NCBI GenBank assembly: GCA_019802505.1 | Contig: JAFMOC010000420.1 | Coordinates: 418,001 to 482,000 of the forward strand | Reading direction: 5' to 3' | DNA from: Corydoras sp. C115 | Lineage: Eukaryota > Chordata > Actinopteri > Siluriformes > Callichthyidae | Length of the DNA stretch: 64,000 bases | Part shown: in pieces, positions 1 to 10,441 of the stretch | How the letters are laid out: every line of letters starts with the position of its first letter | Position numbering within the stretch: the first letter of the stretch is position 1 | Notes under the pieces: model-generated | The model's database searches: none | What the model was told of the DNA's origin: nothing | Seen by the model: only the letters and a program-made list of their open reading frames with translations | Translations under genes and position numbers: made by a program

Positions 1-256
1 AGCTGGGGCCTGACGTCACGGCATCCGACGTCAGCGGGGCCGTGTTCCAATCCGCAGCGTCGAGCAGGGTGGAGTGTGGCTGAATACCAGGTGAACACAA
101 GGCGGGACGTAACAGAGCTGTAACAGAGCATGAAACACAGGACCAACAGCAGACGAGGTGTAACAGGACGAGACAAGAACTGGACGAGGTGTAACACAAG
201 AACAGAGCATGGAGATCAGGACGTGGCGAGAGCAGGACGAGATAAGAAAAGGACGA

Positions 257-366
257 GACTAGGAACCAGGCGAGACTAGGATCAGGGCGAGACTAAGAAC
301 TAGGTGAGACTAGGATCAGGGCGAGACTAAGAACAGGGCGTGACTAGGATCAAGGCAAGACTAGGG
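257..366. repeat. 17-bp minisatellite
   Basis: The word GACTAGG or GACTAAG recurs at exactly 257, 274, 291, 308, 325, 342 and 359. This is six full units plus a partial one, each about GACTAGGATCAGGGCGA. The bases before it (1-256) are GC-rich and carry two CRE-like TGACGTCA-type words but no recognisable gene. Confidence 0.9.
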
Positions 367-475
367 GTGTGAGCCAGAGTGGACGAGGCGTGACAAAGGT
401 AGGTGCACAAACCAGGAGTGACGGGCGTGAGCTGCTTAAATAGGGAACAGTGATCAGGAACCCAGGTGTGCATAA

Positions 476-900
476 TTACAGGGGCGTGAACACAGACCAA
501 CCCACACTATGTGACCAAAACAAGCCATGACAGTACAGGGCGTGAACAAACAGACCATGTGACAATAACAAAGCATGACATGACAGCACGTGACCATAAC
601 AAAGCAAACTAAGACTTACACATAACACAACACGGGACCATAACACAGCATGACAATATTCTAAACACAACACGCGAACATAACTAAGAATACTCACAAC
701 AGATGACACTGACAAAGCATACAAGACACGAAACACAACACGTGAACATAACTAAGCAAACATGACACTGACAACGCATACATGAAACTAAACCCAACAC
801 GCGAACATAACTAAGCAAAACTAATACAAACAGATAACACTGACAACGCATTCATGACACTAACACAACACGTGAACATAACTAGGCACAACTATAGTGC
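476..900. repeat. Degenerate tandem repeat, LTR-like
   Basis: A unit containing CACGTGAACATAACTAAG recurs with its GAACATAAC core near 676, 744, 803 and 874, so the spacing is 59-71 bases. Older, more diverged units lie upstream to about 480. The minus-strand frame over it is low-complexity and not a gene. It may be non-coding sequence of an LTR element, but no terminal structure is visible. Confidence 0.6.
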
Positions 901-999
901 AGACTAAATGAGGGGCGGGGCTACCCCTGGAAGCACCGCCCCTCCGTGACCGACCATAACAGCTTTTAGTTTGCTTGTGGTCTGTTGGTCCAGATGATC

Positions 1000-1116
1000 C
1001 AGATGGATAAGTGAAGGCCCAGTTTTTTTGAGAGAAATTGAGCGAAACATATTGTTAAATGCTAAGCTGTAGTCCACATACAGCATTTTATCAAAATCAC
1101 TCCTTTCAGTATTCAA
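1000..1116 (-). pseudogene. Non-LTR reverse transcriptase fragment
   Basis: The minus-strand translation contains DFDKMLYVDYSLAFNN, which fits the reverse transcriptase motif of Rex1/CR1-like LINEs where an F/YVDYSSAFN block carries the first catalytic aspartate. Only about 40 residues are recognisable and the frame runs out on both sides. A second LINE remnant on the same strand at 12690-12845 could belong to the same family. This is a family-level guess from one motif. Confidence 0.4.
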
Positions 1117-1240
1117 ATGTGTGAGAGATGTGTGGAAAAGATGGGTGAAGTGGTGGACATTCTGAATAAGTAAATCTTATATCCACTCAAGAAAGGTGTC
1201 GGAGTGACTTTCAGAGTATAGTTCAGGGGAACTATTAGTA

Positions 1241-1284
1241 GTTGGACGGGGATCCAACATAAGGGAGTTGGACGGGGATCCAAC
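1241..1284. repeat. Duplicated 18-bp imperfect palindrome
   Basis: GTTGGACGGGGATCCAAC occurs at 1241-1258 and again at 1267-1284, a 26-base period. Its ends GTTGGA and TCCAAC are complementary. The flanking 1130-1540 holds no other recognisable gene. Confidence 0.7.
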
Positions 1285-1542
1285 CCAAAAATACAGGATC
1301 GAGGATCCTAAGCACATCTAGGACGTGATGTTTCAGAAGCCTAACTGGGAAATTGGCCGTTCTTGTAGATGTACATTAACGTAAGGTCCGGACCACTGAA
1401 ACACTCTTTAGGAGACACTTTCTTGAAGTTCTTTTTCATGGATCTAAATTGAGACAAAACAAGGTATTGAAAGAACTGATTAACCTTTCTATATTAGCTC
1501 TGTCATAAAATAAGTGTAAAATAACAGTAAATCATAGAGTAA

Positions 1543-1590
1543 AATATAATATAATATAATATAATATAATATAATATAATATAATATATA
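1543..1590. repeat. TATAA pentanucleotide microsatellite
   Basis: Uninterrupted ATAAT/TATAA units precede the SINE at 1592. The same kind of repeat resumes after the SINE (about 1946-1990), so the SINE probably landed inside the array. Confidence 0.85.
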
Positions 1591-1591
1591 A

Positions 1592-1945
1592 GGCGGCACG
1601 GTGGCTTAGGGGTTAGCACGTTCGCCTCTCAGCGCTAGGGATTCCCGGTTCGAATCCCCATCTGGGTGGAGTTTCCATGTTCTCCCCGTGTCTGCGTGGG
1701 TTTCCTCCGGGTTCTCCGGTTTCCTCCCACAGTCCAAAAACATGGATCAAGTCAATTGAGTTCTCTAAATTGCCCCATAGAGAGTGTGTCTGTGTGAGTG
1801 AGTGTGTGCCCAGCGATGGATTGGCGCCCTGTCCTGGGTCTATCTGCTCAGCGCCCGAGACGTTCTCCCTGGATGGGCATGGGGAACCCCACCGCGACCC
1901 TAATAGAGGATAAAGCGGGAGATAATGAATGAATGAATGAATGAA
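1592..1945 (+). repeat. tRNA-derived SINE, full length
   Basis: It starts GGCGGCACGGTGGCTTAG and has an A box close to TGGCTTAGGGG and a perfect B box GGTTCGAATCC. The body carries GGTTTCCTCCCACAGTCC and GGCGCCCTGTCCTGGGT, and the tail is (GAAT)n. This is the same family as the copies at 4728, 13408, 15907, 20001 and 36117. It lies inside a TATAA microsatellite. Confidence 0.85.
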
Positions 1946-1984
1946 TAATATAATATATAATAATGTTATATAATATAATATAAT

Positions 1985-2695
1985 ATAAATTAATATAAAA
2001 CTAAAGTATTAAGTTAAGGTGTACCCTTAATGAAATTTAAGGTAATTCTTACTGTTGGTTTGTGTGTGGTACCACTGCATATGTTTAAGTTAGTTTGTTC
2101 ATTTGTAAGTTTTGCCTGGCATATTTGTTGTTTGTGTGGTTTAAGTCTGAGTGTATGATGTGATGAGTGTAAAAACTAAACCAACATTCATTTTCTACTC
2201 TACACCTTTTCACAGCTTATTCTCTAGGAGAATATAGTAAAATTAAGTAATCAACTAGCATCACCATAAGCAAATGAGTAAAATTCTAAATAAAATAAAT
2301 TAACATAAATTAACAGTAAAAGTAATTAAGTCAAATAACATGATACAATAATAAGTTAAGAAACACTGTGAATTAGAATAAATTAAATATAAAAGCGAAA
2401 TTTAAACTTAACAATAGAGTATAAAAGACAAAATGTATACTGCTTTAATAAAGCATTTACTCAGTTCAATAATGGTGAGCATGTCAGTGCTTGGAGTCAA
2501 ACAATGTCCTCTGAAAATACTCGATGGAGGCTGTGTGAGAATTTCTGGCGAAAAGTGAGGACGTGCTCAACCGAAGACGGATGAGGGTCTGTTGATCCCA
2601 GACTCACCCTGATCATGAAATAGGTAATTTAAGGATGAGAAATAAACACACTCCTTACAAGCTTTGTCTGTGCTCTGTTCTTATCTTTGATTAAC

Positions 2696-2745
<50 letters not shown>

Positions 2746-2850
2746 TCTTTGATGAGGTAATGAGTAACTGAATGTAGAAAAGTTATTGCTGTTTGAAAAG
2801 AAGGCAGAGGATTATTTGTGGTATTTCCATTGATTGCTGTGTTTCAATAC
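1985..2850 (+). repeat. Repeat block X, inverted copy at 57131-58260
   Basis: The reverse complement of 57131-58260 matches this block along its length. Shared landmarks are the word GTGGTACCACTG, the run around TTCAATAATGGTGAGCATG, the segment containing CTCAACCGAAGACGG, and a TG/CA microsatellite at the same internal position. No open reading frame supports a gene. It contains AATAAA signals and may be an old retroviral or LTR segment, or one arm of an inverted segmental duplication, because retroviral pol follows it in both copies. Confidence 0.75.
2699..2742. repeat. TG microsatellite
   Basis: A run of about 21 TG units inside repeat block X. The matching CA run in the inverted copy is at 57209-57247. 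Confidence 0.95.
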
Positions 2851-2928
2851 TGTTGAAGTGGAGGAAGTTAGTGAATGAATATTAATTAGCCTGGGAAAAT
2901 AAAATATTTTGAGCTCAATTAAATAAAC

Positions 2929-2957
2929 GAGTATAAAATATTTTATACTCGCGAGTA
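2929..2957. repeat. Overlapping perfect palindromes
   Basis: Bases 2929-2950 form a perfect 22-base palindrome with arms GAGTATAAAAT and ATTTTATACTC. Bases 2946-2957, TACTCGCGAGTA, form a second perfect palindrome overlapping it. Three alternating arms of GAGTATAAAA result. The equivalent place in the inverted copy near 55870 lacks them. Confidence 0.85.
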
Positions 2958-3059
2958 TAAAAAGCATGCCTAAAACACCAATGTGTCGACACTGAGGAAC
3001 GTGAATTGACAATAGTTCCTCCTAAATTGTGGGCGAACCGGAAAAATTACGTGGGGCTT

Positions 3060-3930
3060 ATAAAAATTGCAAGCCAGTAAAAATCACACCAAAATCCAAT
3101 TACAGACCAAAACAACTTCAATTTACAATGCAGTGCTGCACACAAGCTTACAATTACTGAAATTACCTAAAAACACTGTCCTTTTACAATATGTAGACGA
3201 CCTGTTGGTGGCAGGACCAACACAGACCGTGTGTAAAAAAGAAACTTTGGAGCTGTTGAAGCATCTGGCAGAGCAAGGTCACAAGGCCTTCAAAACAAAA
3301 CTTCAATACTGTAAACAAGCGCTACCTAAAAGTTGAAACATTTGAAAATGCTGTAATGAATCTGTTCGTAGACTAGCCTTAGCTAGCTGTGACAATATAG
3401 GCACCAATAGGGTTGCATATACCGGTCACAGCACATGAGGTGCTTGAATCCTCACCCCTTTCTTCATCCCTGTGGCATTAACCAAAGTATGTAAACTAGA
3501 TGAGGGAGAACCAGTAAACATCTGGACAGATTCCAGATACGCATGGGGTGTAGGACCGATTTTGGGAAAATTTGGAAACACAAAAATTCTCACTAGCTCT
3601 GGAACCTAAATTAAAAACCACCGTTTGGTATCTTAATTGTTAAATGCTATTTTATTTAAAAAAAAAACAACCTTGCTATCATGCAACCAATGCTTTATTC
3701 CTGTGCATCGCTGCACAAATCTCTTTCTTTTGTGCAGGTAAAGGCAATCCTACCAAAACCAGCTGACCACCCACTTCACCCGTTCCAACCCGGAGACTTC
3801 ACCCGTTCCATCCCGGAGACTGGGTGCTGATCAAGGACTTCAGGAGAAAGTGGTGGAACCAACCCAGGTCAAAGGGGCCAGTCCAAGTTCTCCTGACTAC
3901 AAGCACTGCACTACAGCCACTGCAAAAGTC
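3060..3930 (+). pseudogene. Endogenous retrovirus pol remnant
   Basis: Pieces of a gamma/epsilon-type retroviral polymerase lie in order on the plus strand. Reverse transcriptase at 3067-3336 has the catalytic block LLQYVDDLLVAG followed by a typical thumb segment. RNase H near 3500-3560 has VNIWTDSRYAWGV. The integrase carboxy end near 3775-3930 has PGDWVLIKDFRRKWW. The frames are broken between domains, and a 23-base direct duplication (3775-3797 and 3798-3820) lies within the integrase region. It follows repeat block X and is probably upstream of the LTR at 6729, now separated from it by later insertions. It cannot encode a working enzyme. Confidence 0.75.
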
Positions 3931-4407
3931 TCTGAAATGCCTCAAGATGAGTCTGCAAACGAGAAGGATCTTAAGGCTATGACCATTTATGCTGTCGCCA
4001 TGTGGCTCATGATGGGAGCAGCGTATTAGGTGATCTCCAACCACAAACCCATCTCAATGCTGTCCTGGACATCCAGACATCCATTTACTGGAAGTTTGTT
4101 AATTACACCACCAAGCAAAATGTAAATAGCAATGCCACACAACTCTGATGATCCATCCGTGTTGTCAATGTCGCCTTTTAATTACACACAAGCAAACAAA
4201 ACATGGACAAACGGCACATTTCCGTCATTTCATACATTTTTGAAAAATAATATAGACCACAGGTCTATATTATAGTGTTGGGATTCCCCTAGGGCACAAC
4301 TGTCTTTTGCTTTTTCAGGCATGAGGGACAGGACAATGATATGGACACTGATTGCACCACACAGGATGATGGTAGCATGCACACGTTTTTAAAACGACAC
4401 CTAAAGG

Positions 4408-4671
4408 TTGTGGCAACTAGGTATAGATAAGAATCACTGTAACTCCACACTTAACCTCAGGAAATATGGGGGTAGAAGGGTCTTTGATAGGGACCTTCCA
4501 CAGTGGATTCCTGATGTGTACTGGTACTGCAGACCAGGTAGAATCTTTTTCTATCTCCTGAAACTACAGAGGTCAATGCACCCTAGTTTGACTAGATGCG
4601 TAGGTACAATTACCATTTCTCAAACCAAACAAAACCTAATGACCTACAGGTTCCAGTCTATCACAAATTAG
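4408..4671 (+). pseudogene. Possible retroviral env remnant
   Basis: An 87-codon open stretch carries DVYWYC followed by an LLKLQ segment, resembling the surface-subunit region where many vertebrate retroviral Env proteins have a Y/IYWLCG motif. It lies downstream of pol, where env is expected. No transmembrane subunit or fusion peptide was recognised. The match is one short motif, so the call is tentative. Confidence 0.35.
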
Positions 4672-4727
4672 TCCCGCGTCTGCGTCATGTTAGGCGAACA
4701 CTGTTGCACCTATATACTAGGTGCTGC

Positions 4728-5082
4728 ATTCATTCATTATCTCCCGCTTTATCCTCTATTAGAGTTGCGGTGGGGTTCCCCATGCCCATCCAGGGGAGAA
4801 CGTCTCGGGCGCTGGGCAGATACACTCAGGACAGGGCGCCAATTCATTGGAGCACACACTCACTCACACAGACACACTCTATATGGGGCAATTTTGAGAA
4901 TTCAATTGACTTGTTTTTGTTCAATTATCCATGTTTTTGGACTGTGGGAGGAAACCGGAGAAGCCAGAGGAAACCCACGCAGACACGGGGAGAACATAGA
5001 AACTCCACCCAGATGGGGATTCGAACCGGGAATCCCTAGTGCTGAGAGGCGAACGTACTAACCACTAAGCCACCGTGCCACA
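4728..5082 (-). repeat. tRNA-derived SINE, minus strand
   Basis: Read on the minus strand, this is the same SINE as 1592-1945, from GGCACGGTGGCTTAGTGG to a (GAAT)n tail. The B box reads GGTTCGAATCC. About 12 extra bases (near 4912-4925) interrupt the middle compared with other copies. Confidence 0.85.
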
Positions 5083-5089
5083 CTAGGGC

Positions 5090-5300
5090 TGCAAATAACA
5101 ATTATTTTGATAATTGATTAATCGGTCGATTATTTATTTTTTTGAATAATCGATGAATCGGATAAAAAAAATTTAAAAATCCCATGTCTTTACATTTACA
5201 TTTTATCATTTAGCAGACGCTTTTATCCAAAGCAACTTACAAATAAGAACATCACAAGTCAGTAGTTATGAAGAAAACCAGCTACACTGTAGAATTATTA
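5090..5300. repeat. Two common fish interspersed-repeat fragments
   Basis: 5090-5165 has GGGCTGCAAATAACAATTAT with repeated AATCGATTAATCGG-like words, a pattern seen widely in fish genomes. 5185-5300 has AGCAGACGCTTTTATCCAAA followed by a segment also found at 20430-20480 (AAAACCAGCTACACTGTAGA), probably a LINE or SINE end. Neither carries a reading frame. Confidence 0.5.
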
Positions 5301-5411
5301 AGCAGGTCAATAAATGTCTTGTTTTATTTACAGTATGAGTTTAAGGCATCCACATAGCCCAAAGAGAAATTAAACACAAATCTCCCACACATTTAAACAC
5401 TTATATGTTGG

Positions 5412-5765
5412 TGTCACGGTAGTCTACCTCGGGAAGAAGCGGTGGCGCGTAGGAAGCGCAGACCGCTGCGTAAACACGCGCTGAAGGGAGCCAGGCACGC
5501 AGGTAACAGAAACGGGTTTATTTAAAGGTGCAGTGCACCACAAAACATGAGGAACGACAATGACTACGTGACATCAAACAAACGACCAGCACCGGTGACA
5601 AAAAACAATGGACATAAATACAAAACGACACCAGACCATGTGCACAAAACCAACCAATGACAACACCGAGTTAATTAACGAAACTAATGAACTAATGAAC
5701 GTTAATTAACTGAAACAAACGGAACGAAACACAACAGGTGACAGGTGCCCTAGGCACCTGTTACA
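5412..5765 (-). mobile_element. Solo LTR, family S, minus strand
   Basis: On the minus strand it runs TGTAACAGGTGCC to GTGACA, with AATAAA near its 3' end. It is flanked by a perfect 5-bp duplication, GTTGG at 5407-5411 and 5766-5770. Terminal TG...CA, the length of 354 bp, the polyadenylation signal and the 5-bp duplication together mark a solo LTR left by recombination. It matches 6138-6505 in inverse orientation. Confidence 0.9.
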
Positions 5766-6137
5766 GTTGGGGGGTTCAGTAAAATTATTCTATAGTATAG
5801 TATTATATATAGTATGTACATTTCCTTTAATGAATGAAAAGCACAATGAAAGAAATAACATCCCTCACTTAACAACAGAAATCAATTACATATAACACGT
5901 AATACTCAGTTGCCCTCAGTAATGAACTAATTAACAATCAGCTATTGAAAAAAAATAAATTAAAAAATTGGCCAATTAACAAAAAAATACCCCTTTTGTG
6001 AAATGTTAATTAGACATCGAGACATATGTGCCTGCTTTGCACAATGCTTTGCACACTGTGCACAAGGCTTCCTATTTGTCTCGACCCGGTCTGAATGCGG
6101 GGAAACTCTTTTGTAAATGGTCGGTAAACAGACACTT

Positions 6138-6505
6138 TGTAACGGGTGCCTAGGGCACCCGTTTTTCTGTCGTCCTGTGCTTTTGTTTTTGGGTTCTGTG
6201 TTTGTGTAGATCTTAATTAGCTGTTTAGTCCGGTTCACTTTAGTTAATTAGCGTCTCGTTGGGATTGGTCTGTGGGTGCACGTGGTGTGTGTATTTAGTT
6301 CCGGTGTTCCTCGTCGTCCGTGTGCGTCTTGAGTTTATTCATGTCTCCTCGTCACTGTATGCCGTGTCTATGTGGTGTTTGGACACCCCAATAAAGTTTG
6401 TGTTCCTGCCACCTGCGTGCCTGGCTCCCTTCTGCACGTTAGAGCGCTGAGGATCTGCGTGGTGTTTGCGCAGCCGCGTTTAACCCACGGTAGACGAGCG
6501 TGACA
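6138..6505 (+). mobile_element. Solo LTR, family S, plus strand
   Basis: It starts TGTAACGGGTGCC, has AATAAAG near 6390, ends GTGACA and is 368 bp long. A perfect 5-bp duplication, CACTT, flanks it at 6133-6137 and 6506-6510. It is the same family as 5412-5765 but with its own target duplication, so the two are independent insertions. Confidence 0.92.
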
Positions 6506-6728
6506 CACTTGCACTTCGGCATGTTGCTTGCGGTTCATGGCTTGCATTACAGTTATTTTAATAATTTTGCTTCTTTTATGTTGTGTCCCTATTTCTTGCC
6601 AATGTCTATCTAACATGATCAACAAAACAGTGTCTGTTTTACATTAATTAACCAGAAGACGGAGATGACGCTGATGATTTAAAATTAAATGAACTATTCA
6701 ATGATTAAAATGAATCAAATGAGGGAAT

Positions 6729-7140
6729 TGTGAAGGAAAATCTGATTTTACTATGTTTGAGTGATTCATCTTAACCATTTGTGTTTGCATATAACTATGA
6801 AGAAACTTCTACAGTTATTATGTCTTATTATGATATTATGATTATTACACTAAGTCATGTTGACATTTAGTAGGGTCAGTGCTGTTTAACCATTGCAATA
6901 AAACCACGTAGACAGAACTGAGATCCATGTCCGCACTATTCAGACATTGTTGTTTGTAAAACAAGCTACTGAAGGTCGCAGAGAAGATTTCAGCAAATGC
7001 TCTGCACACATGATATAAATAGTGAGGCTCTCTGATAACTTGTCAGAGAGTGGGGTAGTATTTTCCTTACGCTCTCTCATTTTCTTTCACTTTGTCTTTT
7101 ATCTTTTTTAAATAAATATCACTTCTTTTAATATGCATTG
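6729..7140 (+). mobile_element. Retroviral LTR, family B
   Basis: A purine-rich AATGAGGGAA precedes TGTGAAGG at 6729. The sequence up to the AATAAA at about 7110 matches the reverse complement of 55130-55510, where a better polypurine tract (AAAGGGGGG) precedes the same TGTGAAGG start. The position after pol (3060-3930) and env-like sequence fits a 3' LTR of that provirus. The 3' end of the LTR is not sharply defined. Confidence 0.65.
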
Positions 7141-7142
7141 TC

Positions 7143-7694
7143 TCACGAGAATATTATTTCCACCACAGGCCCCTTGTGAATGGGCTCGCCGGCGTTCCTC
7201 GCTGGCTGGACCTCGGCGGGAATGCTCGCTGGATGGGCCTCAGCAGGAATGCACGCTGGCTGGACCTTGGCGGAAATGCACGCTGGATAGGCCTCGGCGG
7301 GAATGCACGCTGGACAGGCTGTGGCTGGGGTGGCACGCTCGGGAGGGCTGGTGTGCCCAGGCTGGCTGGCACCCACGGGCATGTGGGTGTGAAGAGCGCC
7401 CTCTGGCTGGCCGGTCGCGTCAGCAGTCCGCCATTCCATTGCTTCCACCTCCGCCTCGGGATCGCCATTCTGCATACAATACAGATACACCCCCACAGCT
7501 AGACCCAAGGACAGAGCCACAGAGGAGTAATACATGGGGGAGACAGACTGAACAGGGTACACAAGGGGATCAGGCACATTCACGCCACGCACATCCTCTG
7601 ACACCAGTGGTAACTCTGGTAATGCCCCCTCGCACACAAATGGTAACTCTGGTAATGCCCCCTCGCAGCATGACTCAGTCATGGCGTACTCCAA
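7143..7694 (-). CDS. Unrecognised 183-codon ORF with 9-residue repeats
   Basis: The product has an amino end with two GALPELP repeats, one hydrophobic stretch near residues 54-75 (YSSVALSLGLAVGVYLYCM) and a carboxy end of about five tandem nine-residue units of the type PACIPAEAY. The units are encoded by a 27-bp minisatellite in phase with the frame. Just upstream on the same strand (7920-7697) another frame reads as ordinary protein, with LDIIEISDDETAESYLYG and PVWFVKPPHCETQ, then stops, so an older longer gene may have been broken. It sits between a retroviral LTR and a gypsy fragment and may be a retroelement protein. I do not recognise the family. The opposite strand is also open (7133-7924), so coding status is uncertain. 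Confidence 0.35.
   Translation of the reverse strand: MEYAMTESCCEGALPELPFVCEGALPELPLVSEDVRGVNVPDPLVYPVQSVSPMYYSSVALSLGLAVGVYLYCMQNGDPEAEVEAMEWRTADATGQPEGALHTHMPVGASQPGHTSPPERATPATACPACIPAEAYPACISAKVQPACIPAEAHPASIPAEVQPARNAGEPIHKGPVVEIIFS
7195..7302. repeat. 27-bp minisatellite
   Basis: Four 27-base units of the type CACGCTGGATAGGCCTCGG plus GCGGGAATG follow one another, with a degenerate fifth. The period is a multiple of three, so both strands stay open across it. Confidence 0.85.
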
Positions 7695-7924
7695 CTCGGT
7701 ATCTCACATGCAGCAGCGAGCACGCTGCGTCTTGGCTCCGCTCCGGCAGTGCGCTCTGCGCCTGGGTCTCACAATGGGGGGGTTTAACAAACCAGACTGG
7801 ACCATCAGTCAAGAACTCCTCAGAGTTTAGGAGGGTGCGTATCGGCAAAATATGCCCATACAGGTACGACTCCGCCGTCTCGTCATCTGAGATCTCGATA
7901 ATATCGAGACCCTCTTCAGCGTAG

Positions 7925-8670
7925 AGCGACTCGGAAGTTTATTCGCGTGTTTAGTACCATTGTCGTGCCCATCATGGCGCTATTACAGGGCAAGCCTAAG
8001 CAGTTATTATGAACTGTGGATGTGGAGAGGGCTTTTGGTGAGTTGAAACGGCATTTTCCCTCTGCAAAACTGCTGGAGCTCCCCGACCCAGACAAACAAT
8101 TCTTAGTAGAGGTGGATGCAACCGTCAAAGAGGCCTGGGCCATCCTGTCACAGAGCGGTGCGGGACTCCGGCTCAGGTTCGTCCCATAGCTTTCTTCTCC
8201 CGGAAGTTTTCCCCGGCAGAGCGTAACTACTCCATCAGAGACCGCGAACTCTTAGCTGTTAAACTCGCTTTTGAGGAGTGGCGCCACTGGCTCATGGGAG
8301 CGAACTTACCTTTCGTGGTGATTACCGACCACAAAAAACACCAATATTTGAAGGGCGTGTGGAGGTTCAATGCGCATCAGGTCGCTCTTCTTTAATAGTT
8401 TTGAATTCAACTTTTCGTATAATCCCAGTAAATCCAATGGTGTAGCAGAAGCGTTATCGCATATTCACGACACGCGGGACAGTGATCCAGAGCGTAACAC
8501 TCTCATCCTGCCCTCTTGTTGTTTTGTTCGTGCTTTGCATTGGGACTTTAATGCAGAGGTGCCTCTGCCGGCCCACTGTCCGAGCGTCCCATATCAGTGC
8601 CACAGTCGGTTTATTACTTGGGCACACCAGCGACTTTCAGATTTTTTCTGTTGCACCATAGCACCTACAC
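7925..8670 (+). pseudogene. Ty3/gypsy RNase H and integrase start, broken
   Basis: In shifting plus-strand frames the sequence gives the end of reverse transcriptase (ALLQGKPKQLL then RAFGELKRHF), RNase H (FLVEVDATVKEAWAILSQ, IAFFSRKFSPAERNYSIRDR, ELLAVKLAFEEWRHWLMG, VVITDHKKHQYL) and the start of integrase (SRFITWAHQ). The order and motifs match the gypsy protein at 49911-52583. Stops and frameshifts occur near 8011, 8160 and 8390. No LTR is attached, so it is a decayed internal fragment of a gypsy element on the plus strand. Confidence 0.8.
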
Positions 8671-8679
8671 CAGGGCTGA

Positions 8680-9285
8680 CGGATCCCGGACCTGGAGCTA
8701 GAAACTCACACTTATTATTATATTTTGATAGGGGGGGGGGAAGGAATGTACCATGAAAAGGAAGAAGAAGAAGAAAAAAACACAGAAAAAATGTCAAGAA
8801 GCTTAACCTGGAAGACAGACACTAAAGCTTTATTTCTTGTGTTTTTAACTTTATTGGGTTATCATTCTGTCATTATGCATCTTTAGTGAGTAGTTTTCAA
8901 TGTACAAGGAAAACTCACACAGATGACCCAATATTTTGTTCATATTCAGTCATATTGTTGTCTAATATTTGTTTTCAAGGTATGGAATATTACTAATATT
9001 ACTTTGGAAATAGTAGCCCAGTATTTCAGCCACAAGTGATATGGTGTTCTGGCCTGTATGTGTGTTGTGTAGAATGTGCTTTGTGTGGTGTGGTGTGGTG
9101 TGTGTTTAGTGTGCTTGCTATATTCTTGGAAGTCTATGTTGAAGTTATACACCACATATTTACCGGCCACTTAATTAGGTACAGAGTCATGATTCTTGTT
9201 ACTGTAGTGATACTGGATGCATACTGATGTAGTGATGTTGTGCACTTATGGACTAAAAAGCATCCTATATGTAGCCTCCTTTGAC
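8680..9285. other. No gene; short purine run and a common fish repeat
   Basis: A G run followed by an AAG-rich stretch lies near 8731-8790. The phrase ACCGGCCACTTAATTAGGTA near 9160-9182 is a repeat fragment common in fish. Nothing else was recognised. Confidence 0.4.
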
Positions 9286-9289
9286 CATT

Positions 9290-9410
9290 GGTGAAGGATT
9301 AGAGGATGTGCACGATGGATTGACGCCTTGTCCTGGGTATCTGCCCAGTGTCCAAAACATTGCCCTCAAGGTGGGCATGGTGAATCCCCCCAGTGACTCT
9401 AGTATAGGAG
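9290..9410 (+). repeat. Old SINE fragment
   Basis: The 3' half of the tRNA-derived SINE is recognisable but diverged: GATGGATTGACGCCTTGTCC, then a segment equivalent to the GGGCATGGGGAACCCC region. There is no tRNA head. Confidence 0.6.
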
Positions 9411-9411
9411 A

Positions 9412-9535
9412 GGGAGATTTTTTTATTGCCACTGTCGCTTCGGCTTGCACGTTGGGGTTTTAAAGGCTTATAAAACTGTAAAGCTGCTTTGTGAAAATGT
9501 ACTATTGTAAAAAGTTCTATATAAATAAAATACTT
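9412..9535 (+). mobile_element. Truncated L2 3' end
   Basis: It contains CACTGTCGCTTCGGCTTGC, TGTAAAGCTGCTTTGTGA and a TATATAAATAAA tail. These match the 3' end of the L2 at 41668 (reverse complement) and the copy at 18796-19046. Confidence 0.75.
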
Positions 9536-9539
9536 GAAT

Positions 9540-9681
9540 GTGAACTTAAGTGAAAGGTAATGAATGATTAAACAAGATTAAGATTAATTTCATTAACAAT
9601 CTTTGTTGGTTATCTTGTACTTTTGGTACTTTACTTCAGGTTAGTTTAAGGATGCACCTGCAGTCTATTTTTGCATTTTCT

Positions 9682-9715
<34 letters not shown>

Positions 9716-10441
9716 CAGTGAGCAGGGAGATAAAAGGAATACAGCTGCCAAGAATGAAGAGTGACATGTTGTAAACGTACTTTATGTAGCACTTTTACAT
9801 ATGTACATTGTCTCAGAGCAGCTTTACAATTACATTAATTATGTGTTTTGTTAAGCACAAAACAAAGCTTTTTTGTGTATGTTTTTGCAGCATTCAGAAG
9901 TCAGTCATTAGTACAATATTATACAATGCAATAATACAATATTAAATAATGTGCTATATAAAAGCAGAAATAAATAAAATATTTCCTAACAATAGTAGGA
10001 TATTATCAGTTTTCTTACAGTATTTGATGTACTTTGTATAATTGTAAAAAATAACTTATAACAGTTACATCTGCTAATATAATTCTCAATTATTAAAACT
10101 TGCATTAGTCCATTGACTGTGTCTTTTACAGTAGAAAGAATGTGTTACTTTTTCACTAGTTCATGAACTATATTCTTTTGATATATCTTGATCTATTGAT
10201 ATTAATACTTGCAGTATTTAAAAAAGAAAATAAATAAAATAACAAGCTGCACAGGTCACCAGTTTATCTAGTAAAAGTTTGATTTGATGTTGCTTTTTTC
10301 TTTATAAGTTTCTAAAAAAATAATTAAAAAAAACTTTAAATAACTTTTATAATATTTACTTTATTAATTCATAATGAATTATCACATTCGTCATATCACA
10401 TTTGTCATAAGCTTTATATATATTATATATCATTGTATTAC

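Noticed and set aside
7133..7924. 263-codon plus-strand frame over the 27-bp minisatellite
   Set aside because: A period of 27 keeps both strands open; the minus strand reads more like natural protein. Neither is proven.
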